Below are positions 6,471 through 12,400 of a stretch of DNA of 12,400 nt, one piece after another. Numbering within the stretch: position 1 is the stretch's first letter; each line of letters starts with the position of its first letter. Source of the stretch: a bacterium (lineage in GTDB: Bacteria > Patescibacteriota > Minisyncoccia > Minisyncoccales > JAGGSE01); assembly GCA_021159225.1 (NCBI GenBank), contig JAGGSE010000178.1, positions 1 to 12,400 of the forward strand. Direction: 5' to 3'. The position numbers were made by a program, and so were the translations under genes. The notes beneath the pieces were generated by a model. It was not told the DNA's origin, searched no databases, and worked only from the letters and a program-made list of their open reading frames with translations.

Positions 6471-7942
6471 AAAGAAAAGGGTTAAAAATTGAAGAAAGGG
6501 GAAGGGTAACCGCTGTATCCAATCCCTTGATTAAAATTGAAGGATTACCCTTGGCAAAGACAGGAGAGATACTGGAAATCGGAGGCAAAAAAGCAATGGT
6601 TTTCCAGTTTGGCAAGCAATTCAATAAGGACTATCTCATTTATCAAGATATTGTCTACGCCCTCTTGCTTGAAAAAGAAGAAGAGATAAAGGCGGGAGAA
6701 GAGGTAAGGCCGCTAAGTGATATCTTCAGGGTGCCAGTAGGCAAAGAACTCTTGGGCAGGGTTCTTAATCCCTTGGGCAGGGATATTGAGACCGGGGCTG
6801 AAATAGAAACAAAGGAGAAAAGAAAAATTGAGAGAAAGCCCCCGGAGATAATGGAAAGGGAAAGAATCCAAAAGCCCTTAGAAACAGGCATCAAGGTTAT
6901 TGATGCCCTCTTTCCTATAGGCAGGGGCCAGAGGGAACTGATTGTTGGCGACAGAAAAACAGGAAAAACCAGTTTGGCTTTAGACGCCGTCTTGAACCAA
7001 AAGGATGTCATTTGCTTTTATGTTTCAATCGGCCAGAAAAAACCTGAAATTTTAGAAATTTTAAATACCCTAATTAAACGCAATGTCTTGGGGCATACCG
7101 TAGTGGTTGCCGCCTTCTCCTCTGACTCCCCTGTTCTTCAATACCTAGCGCCATTTTCGGCAATGACAATGGCAGAGTGGTTTAGGGACCAGGGAGAAGA
7201 TGTTTTGATTGTTTTTGACGACCTGACAAAACATGCCTGGGCATGGAGACAACTCTGTCTTTTGGCTGGAAGACCGCCGGGCAGGGAGGCGTATCCGGGA
7301 GACATCTTCTACCTCCACGCCCGCCTTCTGGAAAGAGCGGCAAAAATGAACAAAGAGGCCGGAGGCGGTTCAATTACCGCACTGCCTATCTGCCAAACAA
7401 AAGGAGGAGATATATCCGAATACATCCCCACTAATCTCATTTCCATCACCGACGGGCAGTTGTATTTGGAAACCAACCTCTTTCAAAAGGGAATGAGGCC
7501 TGCCGTTAATATCGGCCTTTCTGTATCCAGAATCGGCTCCCAGGCGCAGAGAAACTACCTCAAAGAAGTAGTTTCTGGATTGAAGTTGATTTTGTCCCAG
7601 CACCAGGAACTGAAGCGGCTGGTTCAGTTGGAAACAAAAATTTCGCCACAGGCGCAAAAAAACTACAAAAGAGGAGAAATTCTTTTGGAGATTTTCAAAC
7701 AGGAAAAACACAAAAGCGTAGACACAATAAACCAAGCACTGATTTACTACGCGGTGCTGAATGGATTTTTGGACAACCTAAAAATAGAAAAGGTTAAGGG
7801 ATTTGAAGAGAAATTTTACCAGTCAATCGACTACATCTATCCCAGGATTAAAAAAGAAATTCAGGAAAAGGGATGGAATGACAAGACAAAAGAAAAGATA
7901 AAGAATATAATTGAAAAATTCAGCAAAGAATTTTTCTCTTAA
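6467..7942 (+). CDS. atpA: ATP synthase F1 subunit alpha
   Basis: A 491-aa non-catalytic nucleotide-binding subunit of the F1 hexamer. Walker A is GDRKTGKT (161-168; Gln to Lys against the usual GDRQTGKT), Walker B is VLIVFDD (246-252), and the arginine finger is Arg355 in SVSRIG. The conserved NPG before it is NIG here. Homology begins at once with the beta-barrel (ERGRVTAVSNPLIKIEGL), so the usual N-terminal helix of about 20 residues is missing. An in-frame TGA at 6455-6457 leaves room for only three more codons, so this is not a mis-called start. The loop near residue 298 is also shortened (KEAGGGS). Translation is probably coupled to the b-delta gene by the 4-bp overlap. Confidence 0.97.
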   Translation: MKRKGLKIEERGRVTAVSNPLIKIEGLPLAKTGEILEIGGKKAMVFQFGKQFNKDYLIYQDIVYALLLEKEEEIKAGEEVRPLSDIFRVPVGKELLGRVLNPLGRDIETGAEIETKEKRKIERKPPEIMERERIQKPLETGIKVIDALFPIGRGQRELIVGDRKTGKTSLALDAVLNQKDVICFYVSIGQKKPEILEILNTLIKRNVLGHTVVVAAFSSDSPVLQYLAPFSAMTMAEWFRDQGEDVLIVFDDLTKHAWAWRQLCLLAGRPPGREAYPGDIFYLHARLLERAAKMNKEAGGGSITALPICQTKGGDISEYIPTNLISITDGQLYLETNLFQKGMRPAVNIGLSVSRIGSQAQRNYLKEVVSGLKLILSQHQELKRLVQLETKISPQAQKNYKRGEILLEIFKQEKHKSVDTINQALIYYAVLNGFLDNLKIEKVKGFEEKFYQSIDYIYPRIKKEIQEKGWNDKTKEKIKNIIEKFSKEFFS

Positions 7943-7944
7943 AA

Positions 7945-8805
7945 ATGGCTAAAAGATACATAGTTTTCAAAAGACAGGTCTCCGAAATTGAAGACATCGA
8001 AGAAATGGCAAAGGCGCTGGAAAAAATTGCCGCCGCCAATGTCCATTACCTAAATATCACCTCCAAAAAAATGAAGGAGTATGATAAAGAGATAAAAAGA
8101 ATTCTCTGCAATTTAGGCGCAGGGACCTTGTCCCACCCTTTATTCAGGCAAAAACAGGGAAAAAAACTAAATGTGCTTCTGACAAGCGAAAAAGGTCTGT
8201 GCGGCCCTCTTTTAAATAAACTTTTGGATTTTTTTGACCTGAAAACGAAAAAAGAGGATAAGATATTGGTAATAGGAAAAAAGGGAGAAGAACTTCTAAG
8301 AGAAAGGGGCAGAAAAACTGATTATTTTTTTCCAGCCCAGAAAGAAATTCCCCAAAAAGAGGATATCAAAAGGATAGAAAAACTGATAATTTCCCAATTT
8401 CTGGCGGGAAGATTAAGCGAGGTAGTAATTTTCTACCCCTCCTTTGAGAGTTTGGCTGTTCAAAATCCCTCTGCTTTTACCCTTCTGCCCATTGAAGAAA
8501 GAAAATTCAGAGAAGAGACAGGAGAAATAAAAGAGGTTGAGGGTCTGCCTATTTACGAACCGAACAAAAAGCAAATCCTTGATTATTTAATAAAGGAATA
8601 CCTGGGACTGGTTTTTTATCAGGTAATTTTGGAAACAAAACTATCGGAATTGTCAGCCCGGACAGTGGCAATGGAAGAAGCAGGAGAAAACGCCCAAGAA
8701 CTTATCAAACAGATTACCTTAAGGTACTTTAGAGAAAAAAGAGAGCAAACCACAAAAAGCATCAATGACCTCTATAGCCATCACAAGATTTTCCAAACAA
8801 TATAA
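7945..8805 (+). CDS. atpG: ATP synthase F1 subunit gamma
   Basis: A 286-aa central rotor shaft. The N-terminal helix has the family pattern (VSEIEDIEEMAKALEKIAAANV), the middle has TSEKGLCGPLL (family TSDRGLCGGLN), and the C-terminal helix has SELSARTVAMEEAGENAQELI, the best-conserved gamma signature. The extreme C-terminus departs from the family: instead of ITQEL.EIV.GA.AL it reads TTKSINDLYSHHKIFQTI, so the tip inside the alpha3beta3 bearing is unusual. The gene starts two bases after the alpha stop. Confidence 0.96.
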   Translation: MAKRYIVFKRQVSEIEDIEEMAKALEKIAAANVHYLNITSKKMKEYDKEIKRILCNLGAGTLSHPLFRQKQGKKLNVLLTSEKGLCGPLLNKLLDFFDLKTKKEDKILVIGKKGEELLRERGRKTDYFFPAQKEIPQKEDIKRIEKLIISQFLAGRLSEVVIFYPSFESLAVQNPSAFTLLPIEERKFREETGEIKEVEGLPIYEPNKKQILDYLIKEYLGLVFYQVILETKLSELSARTVAMEEAGENAQELIKQITLRYFREKREQTTKSINDLYSHHKIFQTI

Positions 8806-8807
8806 CT

Positions 8808-10163
8808 ATGTCAAAATCAAAAGGTAAAATAATTGGAATAATGGGACCGATTGTAGAGGTTGAATTTCCCAAAGAAAATCTTCCCAAACTCCACAGCATA
8901 CTACAGATTAAAAATCACAAGACCCTGCTGGAGGTGGAGGAGTACAGCAGTCCGACAACCTGCCGCTGTCTGGCTTTTGACCTGACCGAAGGTATCCAGC
9001 GCAACGCCATCTGCGAAGATACAGGCAATACTGTTGCCGTCCCTCAAGAGACAGAGAGATTGCTGGGCAGGGTCTTAAATGTCTTTGGGCAACCTATTGA
9101 CAAAAAAAGACCCATAGAGAGTAAGTCCCGTTTATCCATCTTTACTCCTCCCCCTTCTCTAAACCAACAAAGGTCAAAAATTGAAATATTGGAAACAGGA
9201 ATTAAAGTTATTGACCTTCTGACTCCATTTTTGAAGGGAGGAAAAATCGGCCTCTTCGGTGGAGCCGGGGTCGGAAAAACCATTCTCTTAACAGAATTTA
9301 TCCATAACTTCATTTTTAGCCAAAAAGGTGTCTCTATCTTTGCCGGAGTGGGAGAAAGAACCCGAGAGGCCCAAGAGTTGTATGAGCAACTCCTAAAGCA
9401 GGACGTCTTAAAAAACACTATCATGGTTTTGGGGGAAATGGGAGAAAGCCCAGGGGTAAGATTTAGGACTGCCTTTTCAGCCGTCCGACTGGCAGAAATA
9501 ATAAGAGACAAAGGCAAACAGGTGATGCTGTTTATAGACAATATCTACCGCTTCATAATGGCCGGAATGGAACAATCAGCAATGCTGGGAAGTATGCCTT
9601 CAGAACTGGGATATCAGGCAACGCTAGCCACAGATATAGGAGAACTCCAAGACAGAATCACCTCAACCCACAAGGGCTCCATTACCTCTGTTCAGGCAAT
9701 CTATGTTCCGGCCGATGACTTTACCGACCCGGCTATTGTTGCCACATTCCCCCATTTGGACTCCATCGTCATTCTCTCCCGAGAGGAAGCGGCAAAAGGC
9801 AATTACCCGGCTATAGATGTCCTGGCTTCCAGTTCATCTGTCTTAGACCCAGATATTGTAGGCAAAAGGCACTACAATATCGCCTCAGAGGTCAAAACAT
9901 ACTTTCAAAAATATAAAGACCTCCAACATATTATTTCAATATTGGGAATAGAAGAATTATCTCTTGAAGACCGACTAATCGCAAAACGGGCAGAGCGGCT
10001 AAGGAGGTTTCTTACCCAACCCCTGTTCAGCGCCGAGGGATTCACCAAAGAAAAAGGAGTATATGTTCCCTTGGAAAAAACCTTAGAGGGCTGTGAAAAA
10101 ATTCTAAAAGGCGAATTTGACCAGAAAGACCTGTCAGAACTGTATATGAAAGGGGCAATTTAA
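8808..10163 (+). CDS. atpD: ATP synthase F1 subunit beta (catalytic)
   Basis: A 451-aa catalytic subunit. Walker A GGAGVGKT (151-158), catalytic Glu/Arg in GERTRE (182-187), Walker B LFIDN with Asp244, and adenine-pocket Tyr333 in GNYPAI are all intact, so activity is expected. Several near-invariant stretches have drifted: NEPPGAR is GESPGVR (212-218), DNIFRF is DNIYRF, GRMPS is GSMPS, YPAVDPLDSTSR is YPAIDVLASSSS, and the torque loop DELSEED is EELSLED (382-388), one acidic residue fewer. It starts two bases after gamma and ends without the usual acidic tail. In the common bacterial arrangement epsilon follows directly; here a mobile element intervenes. Confidence 0.97.
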   Translation: MSKSKGKIIGIMGPIVEVEFPKENLPKLHSILQIKNHKTLLEVEEYSSPTTCRCLAFDLTEGIQRNAICEDTGNTVAVPQETERLLGRVLNVFGQPIDKKRPIESKSRLSIFTPPPSLNQQRSKIEILETGIKVIDLLTPFLKGGKIGLFGGAGVGKTILLTEFIHNFIFSQKGVSIFAGVGERTREAQELYEQLLKQDVLKNTIMVLGEMGESPGVRFRTAFSAVRLAEIIRDKGKQVMLFIDNIYRFIMAGMEQSAMLGSMPSELGYQATLATDIGELQDRITSTHKGSITSVQAIYVPADDFTDPAIVATFPHLDSIVILSREEAAKGNYPAIDVLASSSSVLDPDIVGKRHYNIASEVKTYFQKYKDLQHIISILGIEELSLEDRLIAKRAERLRRFLTQPLFSAEGFTKEKGVYVPLEKTLEGCEKILKGEFDQKDLSELYMKGAI

Positions 10164-10183
10164 TTGACAGGTTATAAATTATG

Positions 10184-10437
10184 TGTACTGCCTGACCATC
10201 TTGGTAACAAATCGGTTAGTAATTACAACTAAAATGTTAAGAGCGAGGAAGGTAATTTTTAGGAACTTCCGGAGCCGAGCGGGCAAGGTTCGAGCGAGTA
10301 TAGCGAGCGAGAGAGCGAGGCGAGGACATAAGCGAGCGAGCGCGCTGGGCGAGCGAGCGGTTCCTAAAAATTAGCCTTCTGAGCGATTGAATATTGTAAA
10401 TAATGGCTATCTGCTACTAAAGTGGTTAGCAACTACA
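10184..10437 (+). mobile_element. MITE-like structured element, copy 2 (254 bp)
   Basis: It shares the ends of copy 1 in the same orientation: TGTACT...GACCATCTTGGTAACAA on the left and CTAAAGTGGTTAGCAACTACA on the right. AATTATG flanks both sides (10177-10183, 10438-10444), a 7-bp target-site duplication (8 if the bordering A is counted). The interior differs from copies 1 and 3: AAGGTAATTTTTAGGAAC (10249-10266) pairs with 10360-10378 around a GC-rich loop of GCGAGCGAG-type tandem units. Another inner segment, CGGTTAGTAATTACAAC (from 10213), echoes the right end. It separates atpD from atpC. A 63-codon open frame across it begins with GTG and has no family features, so it is treated as non-coding. 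Confidence 0.78.
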
Positions 10438-10441
10438 AATT

Positions 10442-10669
10442 ATGGAAATAAAAATTTTAAGCCCAAAAAAAACATTATTTAAAGGCAGGGCTGAATCCGT
10501 CACCCTGCCGGGAAAACAGGGAGAGTTTCAAATCCTGAAGGACCACGCCCCCATCTTTTCTCTACTCGAAAGAGGACAAATTTCTATTGACAAAAACAAA
10601 AAAATTCCCATCTCCCAGGGAATTTTGGAAGCCCAAGACAACAAAATAACTATTTTAATAAAAAACTAA
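10442..10669 (+). CDS. atpC: ATP synthase F1 subunit epsilon, short form
   Basis: Encodes 75 aa against the usual 130-140. The N-terminal beta-sandwich is complete: MEIKILSPKKTLFKG, then SVTLPGKQGEFQILKDHAPIFSLLERG, which docks on gamma and the c-ring. The C-terminal two-helix domain, which inhibits ATP hydrolysis in many bacteria, is absent, and the stop codon comes right after the last strand. The start codon lies within the right target-site duplication of the mobile element; the element supplies the bases upstream and offers no ribosome-binding site. Confidence 0.93.
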   Translation: MEIKILSPKKTLFKGRAESVTLPGKQGEFQILKDHAPIFSLLERGQISIDKNKKIPISQGILEAQDNKITILIKN

Positions 10670-10718
10670 TCTCTTATTTTTCCACCTTCGGAGTTATTCC
10701 TTATCTTTTTAGCCCAAT

Positions 10719-11234
10719 TTATTCAGGCAAAATAGCCAAGGTGTTATTGAAACGATTAATGTAGTTAAAAAGTCCGATAACAGAGACAATTTCAATAATT
10801 TGGGCTGAGGAAAATTTCTTTTTCAGCCTTTCAAAAATCTCCGGTTGGTCTAAATGACCATCCAATGTAACATCCTCTGCCAATTCTAAGGTTTCCTTTT
10901 CTTCGTCTGATAACTCCTTTTTCTCTTTTATTCTTTCTATTATATCTTCTGGCTCGCCAAACCTCTTTAGCATCCTTTCTGTTACATCAACACAAAAGGG
11001 ACATTTTAATGTCTGAGAGACAACATATGCTATCTTCCACTTCAAGATAGGTTCAATTGTCCCCTTTTTCATTATTGAGTTAAAAAGTTCAACAAACCCC
11101 TTCAAAATCTCAGGCCGATGAGCCATTACCTTCACCCATTCAGGTATCTTTCCTGTTTCCTTCTCAAATTTTTCGTAGACCTCCTTGGCAATCTCTTCTA
11201 CCTGGTCTTTTTCTAATTTGGAAATAAGAGCCAT
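10719..11234 (-). CDS. Carboxymuconolactone decarboxylase / AhpD-like protein
   Basis: A 171-aa, mostly helical protein. Residues 60-90 carry the family core, with the redox pair Cys78 and Cys81 in LKCPFCVDV. AhpD-type alkylhydroperoxidases have CxxCxxxH; the histidine position is Thr85 here. The remainder (YINRFNNTLAILPE at the C-terminus) fits the 'peroxidase-related' CMD subgroup. A thiol-based oxidoreductase or peroxidase-partner role is inferred. It is transcribed towards atpC; only 49 bp separate the two stop codons and no strong terminator hairpin is visible there. The left end of element copy 3 lies 8 bp upstream of its start codon, and no ribosome-binding site is seen. Confidence 0.9.
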   Translation of the reverse strand: MALISKLEKDQVEEIAKEVYEKFEKETGKIPEWVKVMAHRPEILKGFVELFNSIMKKGTIEPILKWKIAYVVSQTLKCPFCVDVTERMLKRFGEPEDIIERIKEKKELSDEEKETLELAEDVTLDGHLDQPEIFERLKKKFSSAQIIEIVSVIGLFNYINRFNNTLAILPE

Positions 11235-11242
11235 AATTTAAC

Positions 11243-11487
11243 TGTACTTATCTCACCACTTCAGCAACAATTCTTGATAACTTCTTCTCTGCTGAGGCAT
11301 CCTGAACTAAGGGGAGCATATCGCAGCCGAGCCCCAGAGGAAGATTGCGTTTCAGAAAAGGTATGAACGGCTCGGCGAGATATAGGAGCGCCTGGAAATA
11401 AATCTCTTTTTACTACTTACGGCGACTCCGTGCTCCCCGAGGCAAGATGCCTCAGCAAACTTATTACCAAAGCGGTTAGCAACTAGA
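11243..11487 (+). mobile_element. MITE-like structured element, copy 3 (245 bp)
   Basis: Similar to copy 1 along its length, with the same left end (TGTACT...CACCACTT, AACAATTCTTGATAA) and right end (TTATTACCAAAGCGGTTAGCAACTAGA). The stems are kept exactly: GGGGAGCA/TGCTCCCC, GCCGAGCC/GGCTCGGC, and TGCTGAGGCAT (11290-11300) with ATGCCTCAGCA; 11416-11457 is identical to 4492-4533. Loop sequences differ. The outer arms have mutated (GTGG to GCGG, GGTAAC to AGCAAC) and the last bases read AGA instead of ACA. No target-site duplication is visible, so this looks like an older copy or one flanked by later rearrangement. It fills the gap between the NifX-like and AhpD-like genes. Confidence 0.72.
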
Positions 11488-11498
11488 CCTTTTTCCGG

Positions 11499-11945
11499 TC
11501 AATATCTCCCTCTTCTTCGATGACGATGTCTTTTGGGACCGGGTCCAAATCCGCCGCCAAATCCTCTTCCCCGACCAAAACCAAAACCAAAATGACCGGG
11601 AGTCCTTGGAACCTCAGATTCCTTCAACTGACCCTTCTTAAATCTATCTAAAACCTCTTTAATTTTCAAGCCAAAAACCCCGGGATAAATTTTAACCCCA
11701 GCCATTTCTAAAATTGAAAAGGCATTGGGTCCTAAATTCCCACAAATAAGTGCTTTTATCCCCTGAGAAATAAGGGTTTGAGACGCGCCTACTCCGGCTC
11801 CTCGCCCGGCTTGAAAACCCGGATTAGAAATAGCCCTAAATTGTTCAGTTTCTTCATCAATAATTAAAAAATAAGGTGCGCGACCAAAAACCGGAGAAAT
11901 TTCTGAGTCTAAATCAGGCCCTAACGCACAAATCCCGATTTTCAT
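11499..11945 (-). CDS. NifX/NifB-type iron-molybdenum cofactor-binding domain protein
   Basis: Encodes 148 aa. Residues 1-105 match the dinitrogenase iron-molybdenum cofactor biosynthesis fold (MTH1175-like): MKIGICALGPDLDSEISPVFGRAPYFLI at the start, then GAGVGASQTLISQGIKALICGNLGPNAF and VKIYPG. The C-terminal 35 residues are a Gly/Phe/Arg-rich tail ending in HRHRRRGRY. No nitrogenase genes are present, as is normal for stand-alone members of this family, whose function is poorly known; binding of a metal cluster is inference. It starts 6 bp after the DUF5320 gene, so the two form one transcription unit. Confidence 0.9.
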   Translation of the reverse strand: MKIGICALGPDLDSEISPVFGRAPYFLIIDEETEQFRAISNPGFQAGRGAGVGASQTLISQGIKALICGNLGPNAFSILEMAGVKIYPGVFGLKIKEVLDRFKKGQLKESEVPRTPGHFGFGFGRGRGFGGGFGPGPKRHRHRRRGRY

Positions 11946-11951
11946 ATATAA

Positions 11952-12284
11952 TTATTTTGTCCTCTTGGCCTGTCCTTCTTGGGCCTCCAGTTCCTTTAAT
12001 CTCTTCTCAATTGTTTTTATCTCATCTTTTAAAATCTTGAGTTCTTCGTTCAACACCTCTTTTTCTTCTCTAGCATCCTGAGGAACCTGCCAAGGAGTTT
12101 GCCAAGGAATTCTCCATCTCCATCCTCTGCCCCAGCCTCGTCTCCAGCCATATCCAAATCCCCTGCCCCAGCCCCTGCCAACAGGATTCAGATATCCGGG
12201 ATAAGGATAACCTGAACAAAAACCCAATCCTCTGCCAGTTCTTGGGCCTTGACCCAGAGGACCTGTTCCATCTCCAAATGGCAT
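11952..12284 (-). CDS. DUF5320 family protein
   Basis: About 110 aa. The N-terminus MPFGDGTGPLGQGPRTGRGLGFCSG is the DUF5320 signature. The middle is Gly/Trp/Arg-rich (repeats of GRGWGRGFGYGW type), and the C-terminal 40 residues form a charged coiled coil (EVLNEELKILKDEIKTIEKRLKELE). I chose the ATG at 12284 because the family motif begins there; a frame from a TTG at 12314 adds ten unrelated residues. GGAG lies 13 nt upstream, a rather long spacing. DUF5320 genes commonly sit beside NifX/NifB-domain genes, as here, which suggests a joint but unknown role. Confidence 0.85.
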   Translation of the reverse strand: MPFGDGTGPLGQGPRTGRGLGFCSGYPYPGYLNPVGRGWGRGFGYGWRRGWGRGWRWRIPWQTPWQVPQDAREEKEVLNEELKILKDEIKTIEKRLKELEAQEGQAKRTK

Positions 12285-12341
12285 ATTTTTTTTATTGCTC
12301 CAATAAATTATCAACCAACCCGACCTTTCTATCCTATTATA

Positions 12342-12370
12342 AATATAAACCTATAATCACTAAAAGTCAA
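12342..12370 (-). promoter_or_regulatory. Promoter of the DUF5320-NifX-like unit
   Basis: On the minus strand TTGACT (12365-12370) and TATATT (12342-12347) are separated by exactly 17 bp; each hexamer differs from consensus at one position. The predicted start near 12335 gives a leader of about 50 nt to the ATG at 12284. The outermost bases (12371-12400) hold no gene that can be recognised. Confidence 0.7.
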
Positions 12371-12400
12371 GTTGTTGTATAAGATGAGTACATTTTTGAC

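Noticed and set aside
10183..10374. A 63-codon frame inside element copy 2
   Set aside because: Starts with GTG, is Arg/Ala/Ser-rich only because of the GCGAG repeats, and lies across a hairpin; no support for a protein.
11236..11496. Target-site duplication around element copy 3
   Set aside because: The flanks (TTTAAC on the left, CCTTTT on the right) do not match, so none is claimed.
12371..12400. A fourth element end (TGTACTCATC on the minus strand)
   Set aside because: Only the first six bases and a loose pattern agree with the element ends, and the window stops there.

Overview
The window looks like a chromosomal piece of a Candidate Phyla Radiation (Patescibacteria) bacterium, probably from the Parcubacteria/Microgenomates side. 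This is inferred from the AT-rich DNA, small reduced versions of conserved proteins, weak or missing Shine-Dalgarno sequences, and companion genes (single-RRM protein, HlyD-like protein plus ATPase, NifX-like plus DUF5320) often met in such genomes. TGA is a stop codon here (for example at the ends of the AbrB-like gene and the b-delta gene), so this is not one of the UGA-glycine lineages. The lineage call is inference; the gene calls rest on visible motifs.

Left part (1-4305), all minus strand: an RRM RNA-binding protein with its terminator; a conserved-TM-helix (MscS-related) membrane protein with a good sigma70-type promoter, a terminator and a cluster of GTTGCTTAA half-sites upstream; a 190-bp AT-rich inverted-repeat region; then a tightly coupled three-gene operon read AbrB-like regulator, MacA/HlyD-like membrane fusion protein, MacB/LolD-type ATPase, joined by two 4-bp ATGA overlaps. 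No FtsX/MacB-like permease accompanies it here.

Centre (4306-10669), plus strand: a complete but unusually trimmed F-type ATP synthase operon in the order c - a - b/delta fusion - alpha - gamma - beta - epsilon. A consensus-like promoter (TTGCCA-17-TATAAT) lies 140 bp upstream of the c gene and implies a structured leader of about 134 nt. The c and a genes are swapped relative to the common bacterial order. The delta subunit survives only as its C-terminal domain fused to b, alpha lacks the N-terminal helix that normally docks on delta, and epsilon is only its beta-sandwich domain. The c subunit carries a glutamate but not the known extra Na+ ligands, so proton coupling is likely.

Three related mobile, MITE-like elements of about 240-254 bp (4323-4563, 10184-10437, 11243-11487) share TGTACT...ACTACA-type ends and lie in the same orientation; all have long internal hairpins and no coding capacity. 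Two are flanked by direct repeats (9 and 7 bp) that look like target-site duplications. The second has split atpD from atpC, and its duplication includes the atpC start codon. A 50-bp piece related to the second element lies in inverted orientation in the leader of the ATP synthase operon.

Right part (10719-12400), minus strand: a carboxymuconolactone decarboxylase/AhpD-like protein that keeps CxxC but lacks the usual histidine, and a two-gene unit of a DUF5320 protein and a NifX/NifB-type cofactor-binding domain protein, headed by a clear TTGACT-17-TATATT promoter.
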